A stretch of 64,000 nt of DNA from G963663365 sp963663365 (GTDB taxonomy: Bacteria; Hinthialibacterota; Hinthialibacteria; Hinthialibacterales; G963663365). This document shows, one piece after another, positions 1 to 8,749 of the stretch (the stretch's first letter is position 1; each line of letters opens with the position of its first letter). The stretch covers positions 2,232,001 to 2,296,000 of the forward strand of contig CAXXIH010000008.1 in assembly GCA_963663365.2 (NCBI GenBank), given 5' to 3'. A program made the translations under genes and the position numbers. Below the pieces are notes generated by a model. It saw only the letters and a list, made by a program, of their open reading frames with translations, was not told the origin of the DNA and searched no databases.

Positions 1-1407
1 TCGGCGGCGGTGCGTGAGAGCATCCTCCACATACCGTATTAGATTGGCTTTGCCAAGCACCTTTTTATCGTCAAGGATTTTACTGACTTCTTCCCAAATA
101 CTTTTCGATGGATCCTGCTCGCACTCATCAATTACCGCATTGAGCGTCCGAGCCAATTCCGGTGCATCGGTCTTCAAACAGAATTGCCGAATCGACTGGT
201 AAGAAACGGCGGGCGAGCCGAGAAACGCTACTTTGCCTTCGCGAGCCTTGCTATTCGCGCCCATTGTCGGCGTAAAACCCGTGCCCACCGGCAAATGATG
301 CACACGCTCGAATCCCTGGTCCTTTAACCACGGGAGATAAGCATTATCAAAACAGCAAACCAGTTCCCGCTCTCCGGAAGGAGAATCACCAAACACCATT
401 CTTCCCTGCTTGGGCCCAAAATCACGATATAACGCACAACGTTGGGGATTATCGAGAAACCAAGAGACGATAGGCAGTTGGAGTTCCCGAAGCCCATCAT
501 GGCCGAATAATGAACGGCCGGTTTGGTTAATCAATATGATGGCGTCGGGTTTTAGTTCACGAATGTATTCGGTCCAAATCCAAGCCTTATGCAGGACAAT
601 AGACGTGTCGTCATAGGCAACCAAATGAGTAGTTACGCCTAATTCCTGAAAAACGCGAGCCATCTGTTTTTGCATCGCCAAGCGATCAGGGGAAAGCAGA
701 AGTATGGAACGAATATCCACGCGGCGGGGCATAGCAGCCACCTCCCGCACTTCTTCTTTTAGGCTTTCCACGGTCTTTTCGGCAATCGCTTGGAGCTGGG
801 CCTCTACTTTGCGGCGCAACGTATCTTCGGCCAAAGACATTTCCGTGCCCGCCACAACAACCAAGTCCTTATCCCACAAACAGGCAGGAAATGAGCTGAT
901 GTCGGGATGATCGACCAAACGGTCGAAGGGCATTCCCAGCGCAAACCAAACATTGGGATCCGACAGCAAACGAGTCCAATCCTCATTTGCCAATGCCTCT
1001 AAAAGCAGATGTATTTCCGGCTCAACGATGATATAGCGGCGGGGGCGGTCTTCGCGAAGATTCTGCTTCCAGAAACGATCGTATAGAAAACGAGCGGTCG
1101 CACCAAATCCCGCGCCCATTTGGATCACTGTCCCGGTGTGCTCCCAGTCAATGGCTTCCATCTGCCGTCCGGCTTCGCCAAGTGCGTCATAAGGACCATG
1201 AAGCCAACCATCCCGGCCACGGGGAGGGGCATCGTGGCGCATCAATTCCAAGCGTACCGCCGTGCCACCCGGCACGGTTCCCAATTTGACCCGATAAGGG
1301 CTTTCCGGCTCATCATCCAAAAGCCGCCGAATCCGGTCGAGCAGACTGGGACGGTGGCTTTTGAGCGCAGCCATATTCCTTGAAAGGATACGGTCCAACA
1401 TAGACAT
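1..1407 (-). CDS. CgeB-like / DUF3880-type glycosyltransferase-fold protein, partial
   Basis: The minus frame is open from an ATG at 1407 to the left edge without a stop, giving 469 codons with the C-terminus missing. The N-terminal part (about 60-230) has a methyltransferase-like or sugar-binding Rossmann look (VIQMGAGFGATARFLYDRF). The middle has the pattern of DUF3880/CgeB proteins: LKPDAIILINQTG, then LPIVSWFLDNPQR, a conserved core in which W-F-x-D-[DN]-P precedes a sugar or glycosyltransferase-1 domain. CgeB relatives act in spore or surface polysaccharide maturation, so a cytoplasmic glycosyl-transfer role in envelope modification is inferred. Start: GCGAGAG lies just upstream of ATG-TCT-ATG, and the second Met at 1401 is an alternative. 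It lies 42 bp downstream of the MFS gene on the same strand, so the two may be co-transcribed. Confidence 0.7.
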   Translation of the reverse strand, partial: MSMLDRILSRNMAALKSHRPSLLDRIRRLLDDEPESPYRVKLGTVPGGTAVRLELMRHDAPPRGRDGWLHGPYDALGEAGRQMEAIDWEHTGTVIQMGAGFGATARFLYDRFWKQNLREDRPRRYIIVEPEIHLLLEALANEDWTRLLSDPNVWFALGMPFDRLVDHPDISSFPACLWDKDLVVVAGTEMSLAEDTLRRKVEAQLQAIAEKTVESLKEEVREVAAMPRRVDIRSILLLSPDRLAMQKQMARVFQELGVTTHLVAYDDTSIVLHKAWIWTEYIRELKPDAIILINQTGRSLFGHDGLRELQLPIVSWFLDNPQRCALYRDFGPKQGRMVFGDSPSGERELVCCFDNAYLPWLKDQGFERVHHLPVGTGFTPTMGANSKAREGKVAFLGSPAVSYQSIRQFCLKTDAPELARTLNAVIDECEQDPSKSIWEEVSKILDDKKVLGKANLIRYVEDALTHRRR

Positions 1408-1449
1408 TCTCTCGCTGCCCAATTGTTTTATCAAAATCCAGCCGATCAC

Positions 1450-2640
1450 TTATGCCGCAGCGACTTTCACCGGCTTTAAAAAAACGGCAACGATAATCCA
1501 ACCTGTGAATGCCACCATGGCCAGGCATAGCAGCATGTACTCAGCACCATAGGCATCGTACAGGAATCCGGCAACCAAGTTACCGATTGCGCCTGATAAA
1601 CCATAGGCCACGGCCGTAAAGGCGGTCTGGCCGCTGGCACGCAAAGTCGGGGGAACTCGGTGATTCACATACATGATTCCGGCAATATGCATTGCCCCAA
1701 AGGTTAGCGCATGTAGCAGTTGGCTGGCAAAGATAATACTCGTGGGCGGCGCCGTCGATAAAATCAACAACCGAAGCGTGGCGCCAGCCAAGGCCAAGCA
1801 TAAAAGCCCCTTCACCCCGATGTAATTAACCAAACGGTCGCCATATTGAATGACCAGAATCTCCGAAATTGGTCCGATACACCACGCCAGCGCAGCTATC
1901 CTAAAGGGTAATCCCAATCCCACAATATACAAACTAAAAAATGTGTAATACCCCGTCATGGCAATGCGTTGCATTACACACCCCGCACAGAATACGCCGA
2001 ATGACGGTTCCAGCAGGAGTTTCAATCCTTTAAAGAGTTCCCCGCGTTTAAGTCCGGAGGGCAAAGCCTCCATACGATATGTCGTTACAACCAGAAGTGC
2101 ATTCGCGGCAAACCAATTGACAAACATCCAACGGATATCTTCGAGAAAAAGAAACTGTATGGACAAAACGATCTGGGCAATGATGAAACCGTACGTCCCC
2201 CAAACCCGCATAGGACCGTATTTGAGATTATATTTGGAGCCGTAAGCCAGAAGCTGACTATCGTTAATCGGGATCAACCCGGCTTGAAAACAGGCCGACA
2301 AAAACCGGAAGGCAAAATATGTCCAATAACTTTTCAGAAAAATGCACGGCAAAAGGAATAATGTAGATCCAATTACTGTAAAACGCAGGACTCTTCGAGG
2401 ATCCGATACCCGGTCCATGATATACCCCCAAAACGGGGGCATAAACACCGTGGCCAAAACAAAAAGCGCCGCAATAAGTCCAATCCGCTTCCCGGAAAAG
2501 CCGAGATACTTCTCATAAAGCGACAAATGCACAATGGCGGAAGCCATCGAAACAAAAATAAAAAAGCAAAATAGATGCATCGCCGAGAAGAAACCCAGGC
2601 GTCCTAAAGAGATGGGCGGATGGCGATGAGATGGCGTCAT
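1450..2640 (-). CDS. MFS transporter (PPP/HcaT-like, MFS_1_like)
   Basis: A 396-residue integral membrane protein with about 12 hydrophobic segments. The cytoplasmic loop between helices 2 and 3 has the MFS signature in the form GYIMDRVSDPRRVLRF (about residues 72-87). Overall pattern and length fit the MFS_1_like group that includes HcaT/NupG-type symporters: short loops, the LLAYGSKYNLKYGPMRVWG segment after helix 4, and a GxLxDxxG-like repeat near FLYDAYGAEYMLL. It should move a small organic solute across the inner membrane by proton symport; the substrate is unknown. It ends in KPVKVAAA and lies between the CgeB-like gene and the ABC-exporter protein, all on the minus strand. Confidence is high for the superfamily and low for substrate. 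Confidence 0.85.
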   Translation of the reverse strand: MTPSHRHPPISLGRLGFFSAMHLFCFFIFVSMASAIVHLSLYEKYLGFSGKRIGLIAALFVLATVFMPPFWGYIMDRVSDPRRVLRFTVIGSTLFLLPCIFLKSYWTYFAFRFLSACFQAGLIPINDSQLLAYGSKYNLKYGPMRVWGTYGFIIAQIVLSIQFLFLEDIRWMFVNWFAANALLVVTTYRMEALPSGLKRGELFKGLKLLLEPSFGVFCAGCVMQRIAMTGYYTFFSLYIVGLGLPFRIAALAWCIGPISEILVIQYGDRLVNYIGVKGLLCLALAGATLRLLILSTAPPTSIIFASQLLHALTFGAMHIAGIMYVNHRVPPTLRASGQTAFTAVAYGLSGAIGNLVAGFLYDAYGAEYMLLCLAMVAFTGWIIVAVFLKPVKVAAA

Positions 2641-2725
2641 AAGATTTGGGGCGAATCATGCATTTGCGCACAACACGGAAGTTTGGTCCAGGCCAATTGA
2701 AGGGCGGGCGAATGATTCGGTTCGT

Positions 2726-4456
2726 TTAGGATAGTTCTCTGAGTTTCTGTGCGCCAAGATGCAAGGGGTAAATCACAATCGTGATTTGCAAGAGCACGAA
2801 AAAAACCACCAGGAGAATGACGTAAACCTCGCCATCCAGGATATGCTGCACAAATGGGACATTCGAACTCGTATTTAACAAAACCAAACGCGCCAAAACA
2901 GCCACCGATAGGGCAAGATAGGACAATGTCACGATGGCCGTAATCAATGCGCCTGTTCCGGATGATATTTCGATGCTCCCCGTATCGAACCGTGAAAAAT
3001 AGGCCCCCAATCCGACCGTGCATGCAGCAAAACAAAACGAAAAAAGACCTGCAATCAGAAGCCCCAGATAAGAAACCGGGGGCGTAATATCCAAAAGATA
3101 ATTGAGCAGCATGGTCATCCCCTCCCCAAAAAGGAGGATCCAGCTCAGTTGCTGCATCAGTTTGGCAATCAAATAACGCTCGATACCCAAGGGACTTTTC
3201 AAAATGCTCCACACAGCGCGGCCTTCCAAACTAATCGATGGAAATGCATACCGTAGCGCCAGTGTTGCCTGTACAAATCCCATCAGCACAACATTAAAAA
3301 GGACAATATAAAGTTTGTACTGTTCCGAAGTGGGGCCCATCGAAACGTTGTAAACATGCAATAAATAAATCAGGACCAAGCACAATACGATAATAAATTG
3401 GCTCCACTGCCCCGCATCGCGAAGGAAAAGCTTTACATCCCGGCGAATCAGCGCACCGAACCAGGAAGGAAGCGGCTTCGTTAAGATATTGCCGAGAAAA
3501 CGCCGTCTGCGTGATGCGGCACGCCGGTGTCGGCTCCGGTCCTGAACCGCAAGCCAGCCGGAAACATAGACACGTTCCCCCAGCCAATTGGTAAAAACCA
3601 AGCAGAGCCAGGCCGTGCTCCAAAGCAAAACGGAATACAGCAGAATATCATTGACACGCCACGACACCCCCGCATCCATAAGTTCCCAGAGCCAACGGTA
3701 AGGCGTATAAGCGCTTTGCGACGTACTGATGTCCGCCAAATGTTTTGAAAATTCGGCTGCACTGGGTGTTTCCAAAAAACGCATAAGCCGTGGCGCGCCA
3801 CCCCAAATCCCTGCGACTAACAAACTGGCTAACACCATGCTTAAAAACTGCAATCGTTTGGGGCGTCCCGCAAAATACGGAATTACAAGAACCGTGACAG
3901 CGATACCCAATGAGCCGCTGATCAATAGAAAGGGTATAAGTCCTGTAACCGCCAGAGGATAATACGCTTGATACGCATTAAGGGAATATCCATAAGCCAT
4001 CAGGATCGGCAGGCAAATTAAACCGATCATCCATGAACCGCGTATCAATGCATCACGGGCCTGAACCCGGAAGAGACTGGCGGGATGGATTGGAGCCGCA
4101 TGCAAAATAAGCAGTTCGCTTTGGATAAAAAGGCTGCTATAAGCCGTTAGGATATGGGATAAAAAAGAGAGCGTAAAAACCGATAGAAAACCAAAAGTGA
4201 ATATCCGCTGTAAGAAAACCGGTCCTAAAATGGGCTGCACAACCAGAGCATTGCATAACCGGTAAACTCCGATAAAAGTGGTGCTCCAGAAAAGAATAAC
4301 CAGCACCGAGAAAGAGGCCATGCGAATGCCGGTATTGATATCCCAACGCTGCCAATTGCGAAAGGCGATCTTCCTTTTGATCGTATAGAGACGACGCTCG
4401 ACAGCGCGCATAACACCCTGTCGATAATATGAGATCATGGCATCAGTACCGGTCAC
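2726..4456 (-). CDS. ABC-exporter membrane subunit (ABC-2-like, PF16949-type)
   Basis: A 576-residue polytopic protein with hydrophobic segments spread over residues 45-570, an amphipathic basic N-terminus and a charged central loop near 320-345 (QDRSRHRRAASRRRRF). The pattern resembles the putative ABC exporter permeases (ABC_tran_2 family), in which ABC-2 helices are duplicated. Start is GTG at 4456: a GGAGGA box lies 9 nt upstream (revcomp of 4466-4471), whereas Met7 and Met15 lack one. No ATPase gene is adjacent, which is unusual because these permeases need a separate nucleotide-binding subunit. The upstream neighbour is a TolC-type channel only 48 bp away on the same strand, so a tripartite efflux role is possible but speculative. 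Confidence 0.65.
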   Translation of the reverse strand: MTGTDAMISYYRQGVMRAVERRLYTIKRKIAFRNWQRWDINTGIRMASFSVLVILFWSTTFIGVYRLCNALVVQPILGPVFLQRIFTFGFLSVFTLSFLSHILTAYSSLFIQSELLILHAAPIHPASLFRVQARDALIRGSWMIGLICLPILMAYGYSLNAYQAYYPLAVTGLIPFLLISGSLGIAVTVLVIPYFAGRPKRLQFLSMVLASLLVAGIWGGAPRLMRFLETPSAAEFSKHLADISTSQSAYTPYRWLWELMDAGVSWRVNDILLYSVLLWSTAWLCLVFTNWLGERVYVSGWLAVQDRSRHRRAASRRRRFLGNILTKPLPSWFGALIRRDVKLFLRDAGQWSQFIIVLCLVLIYLLHVYNVSMGPTSEQYKLYIVLFNVVLMGFVQATLALRYAFPSISLEGRAVWSILKSPLGIERYLIAKLMQQLSWILLFGEGMTMLLNYLLDITPPVSYLGLLIAGLFSFCFAACTVGLGAYFSRFDTGSIEISSGTGALITAIVTLSYLALSVAVLARLVLLNTSSNVPFVQHILDGEVYVILLVVFFVLLQITIVIYPLHLGAQKLRELS

Positions 4457-4504
4457 GTAAGATATTCCTCCGTTTTAATCAAATTCAACGTATACAAAAC
4501 GAAC

Positions 4505-6070
4505 TTAATTCTCGAGCGGTGACACGATATCCACACCGGCCGTCTCAAGGACAGTTCCACGTGCCTTACGCAGGGCCACAAGCGCATTCAAATGCTCGAT
4601 AAGAGCCTGGTTATACGAGGCCTTAGCGGTTGTCAGGTCTTCCTCAAATCGAAGTACTTCATGGCTCGTGGTGACGCCCTCTTCATAAGCGGCTTCTTCG
4701 GCAGCGAGGCGTTCTGTCGCAAACTGCACCGTAATTTCGGATGCATTCACCAGTTCTTCTGTGCTTTTCATTAAGCGCACCGCATCCTGGACCTCCAGTT
4801 CGATGCTTCTTTCCAGGTCCGCACGCGCCAACTCGGACTGCTCGCGTTCTTCTACGGCACGCCGGTAGCGAGCCTTATACGCCTTATTCCCAAGCGGAAT
4901 CGAAAGCGTCACACCGGCATTCCATGAAATATGGTCACCATTCCCTAATAGGTCATAGCTATTGCCCGTATTTCCACCGAAACCGGCCGTAGACAAACCA
5001 CCACTAATATTGAGAAGTGGTTTCAACTGGTTCTCTGCAAATTCTTCTGAAATACGTAGCGCATCGATCAAATAATCCTGTCGGGACAATTCCAACCTCT
5101 TATCCCGGGCATCGGCCAGGACATCTGAAACCTCGAGTTCATATGTCTTAAACTCAGTGGCATCGGCAAGTTCAATATCGATTTCCCACAAGGCATCGCC
5201 ATCCCGGAATTCCAACAGACGCTTCATCGCATCAAAAGCGTCACCCAGGAGTTTCTCTGCGACAATCAAATCTTGACGCCGTGCAGCCAAACCGGATTCA
5301 GCGGATAAAACTTCAATTGGCCGCAAGACACCAACTTCAACTTTGGCCTTATTTTGCCCAAGTAAATCATCGGCTGTCTTGATCGAGGCTTTGGCAATTT
5401 CAACATCCGCCAAACGGCGATGGATAGCCCAGTAGGCCCGCTCAACCGCCTCAATAAGATCGATAGCCGCCAGATCATACGTCAACAATTGCGCGTCGGT
5501 ATTCAGTTCGGCAATGCGTATGAATGCCGTATTGATTTTTCGGCCGGCATTCCGCAACAAGGGATGGCTGAAATCCAATCCCAGCGATGTATCCGTATAG
5601 GGCAAGATGGCATTAATCGACTGGCTGGTGTCTGTGCGCGTCTGATCCAGACTGACAGAATACTCTGTGCCCCATTGGTTGCGATCATAAAGCCCTGTCG
5701 AAAATGTGCGCACCTCGCTCCGGGAATGGGAAATCGTCGGAGAAGGGGGAGTACCCGAAAGAATATCCTCAATATCTTCAAAAATACTGCTCGTCGGTTG
5801 ATCGGACCGCCCAAAATTGCCACTGCTATCCCAGTGAGGCTCGAAAGCGGCGTCCTCTTCTTCGGTTTGCGTATCGGTAATGGTGACAGATTTGGCCTCC
5901 AGTTTGAGACCTAAATTGCGCGCCAAAGCGATATCGATGGCATCATCCAAAGAGAGCCGCAGAACATTATCTTCCGCATAGGCGCCTCCCCCTAAGGTCA
6001 AGACCAATGCCATAAATGCGAAGAAAGTCAGATTTGCCATTGATCCTGCCATCCGTTTGCCTGATTTCAT
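4505..6070 (-). CDS. TolC-family outer-membrane efflux channel
   Basis: A 521-residue secreted protein. From Met at 6070 a typical Sec signal peptide runs to the AYA|ED cleavage near residue 32. The mature part has two outer-membrane efflux protein repeats with long alpha-helical coiled-coil stretches: LSLDDAIDIALARNLGLKLEA opens the first, and the second has the periplasmic helix region RYRRAVEEREQSELARADLERS followed by AAEEAAYEEGVTTSHEVLRFEEDL. These are hallmarks of the TolC/OEP trimeric tunnel. An AAGGA box sits about 8 nt before this ATG. The frame stays open upstream to an ATG at 6172, but that extension would bury the signal peptide. It probably exports substrates with an inner-membrane pump; the following gene is an ABC-type membrane subunit. 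Confidence 0.9.
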   Translation of the reverse strand: MKSGKRMAGSMANLTFFAFMALVLTLGGGAYAEDNVLRLSLDDAIDIALARNLGLKLEAKSVTITDTQTEEEDAAFEPHWDSSGNFGRSDQPTSSIFEDIEDILSGTPPSPTISHSRSEVRTFSTGLYDRNQWGTEYSVSLDQTRTDTSQSINAILPYTDTSLGLDFSHPLLRNAGRKINTAFIRIAELNTDAQLLTYDLAAIDLIEAVERAYWAIHRRLADVEIAKASIKTADDLLGQNKAKVEVGVLRPIEVLSAESGLAARRQDLIVAEKLLGDAFDAMKRLLEFRDGDALWEIDIELADATEFKTYELEVSDVLADARDKRLELSRQDYLIDALRISEEFAENQLKPLLNISGGLSTAGFGGNTGNSYDLLGNGDHISWNAGVTLSIPLGNKAYKARYRRAVEEREQSELARADLERSIELEVQDAVRLMKSTEELVNASEITVQFATERLAAEEAAYEEGVTTSHEVLRFEEDLTTAKASYNQALIEHLNALVALRKARGTVLETAGVDIVSPLEN

Positions 6071-6235
6071 GGTAATGTCCTTCGTCATGGAATAAGAGTA
6101 TTGAACAGATACGGCCCTATCCTGCCGAGCGAGATAGACCCTATCAAGTTTGTGTAATGTATCACGAGCCAAGCGGGAATGCGCCTATTCGCTACAATCC
6201 AAGTGATGTAGCACGCGAGATAGCTGATAACAACA

Positions 6236-6871
6236 ATGATAAGAGAAGACATCATACCTTCTAAAACCGAACAAGTTGTTCCAATTGTCGGATTGTTAAC
6301 AACACCTAACACACAAGTCGCGCCTGTCATACGGCGTATTGAGGAAACATGGGGCTCACCGCTCCTGATAACGGAAGGATTGTCATTCCATTACACCGAC
6401 TATTATGCCGAAGAAATGGGCGAAGATTTGGTGAGAATCTGGTACGCGGGCAGCCGGCTTGTTGCTCCATTAGAGCTGGCCGGCATGAAAAGGCGCGCCC
6501 ATGATTGGGAAGCTGAGTTCGCCGGAGCGGCATCAGCCTCAAAAGGAACATTCAAACGATGCGTAAATATCGATCCTGGCTATGTTAGTTTGGGGCAGGT
6601 GGTTTTGGCTTCAACAAAGAACACATACCACCGGATTCCCATTGCCGAAGGTTTATATGCAGAAATTACATTGATTTTTCGAAGGGGGCGCTTTCAGGCA
6701 TTACCTTGGAGTTATCGCGATTATGTAGACCATGCGGCATTTTTCGAGGCCATCCGCCATTCACTCAAGATGTTTGACCGCAAAGGTGAATTCGAATTAC
6801 CTCTTCATGCGCGCTCAAAAAGATACACGGAAAAGGGATTTTGCCCCGGACAGTCCTCAGGTCCGGCGTAG
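6236..6871 (+). CDS. DUF4416 family protein
   Basis: A 211-residue soluble protein that matches the DUF4416 pattern throughout: SFHYTDYYAEEMGEDLVRIWY near residues 50-70, LAPLELAGMKRRAHDWE, then RCVNIDPGYVSLGQVVLAS near 115-133, and YHRIPIAEGLYAEITLIF. No catalytic function is established for this family, which is scattered among deep-branching bacteria. The conserved acidic and aromatic residues suggest an enzyme fold. It is divergent from tolC and convergent with the nucleotidyltransferase gene, whose 3' end it overlaps by 15 bp. No clear ribosome-binding site precedes the ATG at 6236, so translation may be weak or start elsewhere. Confidence 0.85.
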   Translation: MIREDIIPSKTEQVVPIVGLLTTPNTQVAPVIRRIEETWGSPLLITEGLSFHYTDYYAEEMGEDLVRIWYAGSRLVAPLELAGMKRRAHDWEAEFAGAASASKGTFKRCVNIDPGYVSLGQVVLASTKNTYHRIPIAEGLYAEITLIFRRGRFQALPWSYRDYVDHAAFFEAIRHSLKMFDRKGEFELPLHARSKRYTEKGFCPGQSSGPA

Positions 6872-7567
6872 AAAATGATCTTCGTTTTTGGTGAAAAGTT
6901 CCATGGCCTCGCCGAAATCCTCATGGCGGCCAATATCAATCCAACTTCCCTGGAAGGGATATGTATAGATAGGCAATTCTGCCTGTAACAACCGAAACAT
7001 CAGCTGATCTAAGCCAAGGGGTTCGCCGGGAGCGATAAACTCCAAAATACGCGGTTCAAAAGCATAAATCCCCATGCTTACCATGTAGTCGTACTTTGGT
7101 TTTTCTCGGAATCCCGTCAGACGGCCATTCTCATCGCTTTCCAAAACACCCAAAGAAATCTCTTCAACCTGCCGGTGCGCTGCAATCGTTGCCACACCGC
7201 CATGCTTCCGGTGAAAATCAAGGAACACCCGATAGTTCATATCAGTCAGGATGTCGCCATTCATCACCATAAATGTTTCTGTAAGCCCGGAAATTTGCCG
7301 TAGCGGCCCAATGGTTCCCAACGGAGAGGTTTCAAAACTGTAGTCGATCCGAAGGCCATATTTTGTGCCATCGCCGATGATCGATTGAATTAGCTCGCTG
7401 TGATAACCGACGGCAAGCGTAACGTGCTCAAAATTATCGTGCTTTAACTGCCGAAGGACAATTTCCAAGATTGAATAATTGCCCAAAGGAGCCAATGGCT
7501 TTGGTATGACTATCGTAAAAGGCCGCAGACGGCGTCCTTCGCCTCCCGCCAATACAACAACACGCAT
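6857..7567 (-). CDS. Sugar-1-phosphate nucleotidyltransferase
   Basis: A 236-residue NTP_transferase-family enzyme. It opens with the nucleotide-binding loop VVLAGGEGRRLRPFT and the PKPLAPLGN segment, has the metal-binding MNGDIL near residue 100, and FREKP near 145. These residues define enzymes joining a sugar-1-phosphate to an NTP to make a nucleotide sugar, as in mannose- or glucosamine-1-phosphate guanylyltransferases and RmlA. The base specificity cannot be read with confidence. Its ATG overlaps the stop of the upstream dehydratase by one base (TAATG), so the two are translationally coupled and likely supply one activated sugar for surface glycans. Confidence 0.85.
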   Translation of the reverse strand: MRVVVLAGGEGRRLRPFTIVIPKPLAPLGNYSILEIVLRQLKHDNFEHVTLAVGYHSELIQSIIGDGTKYGLRIDYSFETSPLGTIGPLRQISGLTETFMVMNGDILTDMNYRVFLDFHRKHGGVATIAAHRQVEEISLGVLESDENGRLTGFREKPKYDYMVSMGIYAFEPRILEFIAPGEPLGLDQLMFRLLQAELPIYTYPFQGSWIDIGRHEDFGEAMELFTKNEDHFLRRT

Positions 7568-8553
7568 TAGACCGTGTACCTTCCGTGTTTGAGATGCTCC
7601 GGACGTTCTCGCAGAAATTTCACTGTCTTCTCCAGTCCTTGATCAAGGCTGACTTCCGGCTTCCATTTGAGCTCTTTAAAAGCGCAATCGGCTGATGCGA
7701 TCAGACGCATTACTTCGCTTCCCTCGGGACGGATACGCTGCTCTTCACATTCAATCGGCACATCCCGTCCTGTGATGGCCATCAGCCGCTCAGCCAACTC
7801 GCCAATTGTGATCCCATGCCCCGTTCCCAGGTTGAAAACTCCACCTTCAATGCCGGGCACTTTGCCCGCTTGAATAAAGCCTCGCGCAGTATCCGTTACA
7901 AAGGTCAAATCCCGTATAGGATCAAGTGAGCCCAATCGAAGTGCATCCGCTCCAGCCAATAATTGGCCGGCAATGGTGGGAATCACGGCTCGAGCGGATT
8001 GGCGTGGGCCAAAAGTATTGAATGGCCGTACTGTTACGACCGGTAATCCGAAAGAAAGGAAATAACTTTCAGCCAGTTTGTCAGCGGCAATTTTGCTCGC
8101 CGAATAAGGTGACTGTCCTTGTAAGGGATGCTCCTCGTCAATCGGGACATACCGCGCCGTGCCATACACTTCACTTGTAGATGTATGCACAATCCGTGGG
8201 GTCTGAGCATCGCGGCATGCCTGAAGAACATTCAATGTGCCGAGTACATTGGTACGGACATAAGCTTCAGGCGCAGTATAGGAAAAAGGGATGCCAATCA
8301 GCGCAGCCAAGTGAAATACAACTTCACAGTCTTTGACCGCAGTCCGCACAAAAAAAGAATCCTGCACATCGCCGGAGACAACTTCAATCTCGTCGGCAAT
8401 TTCTGGATCGAGATATTCTAAATTTCCAAAGGTGGGGCGGCTATCGTAATGCACAAATGCCCGGACTCGGGCACCGTCCCGAACCAAGGCTTCGCAGAGA
8501 TGAGATGGAATAAATCCCGCCGCGCCGGTTATAAGCACCTTTTTCCCACGCAT
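7567..8553 (-). CDS. NAD-dependent nucleotide-sugar 4,6-dehydratase/epimerase (LegB-like)
   Basis: A 328-residue extended SDR. It has an N-terminal Rossmann loop (VLITGAAGFIPSH), a TSTSEVYG serine motif, the YSASK catalytic Tyr-Lys pair and the RPFNTFGPRQSARAVIPT block. The last block, with the VVFHLAALIGIPFSY and RPEGSEVMRL segments, is what I know from LegB-type nucleotide-sugar 4,6-dehydratases of legionaminic or pseudaminic-like sugar pathways. Oddity: the usual third glycine of GxxGxxG is proline (G10, G13, P16). Start: the fold begins at Met 8553 (MRGKKV); an upstream ATG at 8598 would add 15 residues and neither has a good ribosome site. Confidence is high for the family and moderate for the LegB-like substrate class. 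Confidence 0.8.
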   Translation of the reverse strand: MRGKKVLITGAAGFIPSHLCEALVRDGARVRAFVHYDSRPTFGNLEYLDPEIADEIEVVSGDVQDSFFVRTAVKDCEVVFHLAALIGIPFSYTAPEAYVRTNVLGTLNVLQACRDAQTPRIVHTSTSEVYGTARYVPIDEEHPLQGQSPYSASKIAADKLAESYFLSFGLPVVTVRPFNTFGPRQSARAVIPTIAGQLLAGADALRLGSLDPIRDLTFVTDTARGFIQAGKVPGIEGGVFNLGTGHGITIGELAERLMAITGRDVPIECEEQRIRPEGSEVMRLIASADCAFKELKWKPEVSLDQGLEKTVKFLRERPEHLKHGRYTV

Positions 8554-8749
8554 GTGCAGTTCAATCCAAACAAGAATCCGGGATGAAAGACCGGTCATAA
8601 AGTTGACAGCATCGCCTCAACCACTGACACTCACTCTCTCAACCCGAGTCCAAGACTATCGGTTCACCATCACATACTGTCAACTGTGTGCGGCTCATTT
8701 GGACCTAAAATTGGCCGCTGTGACCGGTAAGAGTCCATAGTATTTAGTC

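Noticed and set aside
2637..3212. 191-residue minus-strand frame
   Set aside because: It is a shadow of the ABC-exporter gene in another frame, with no coherent protein features.
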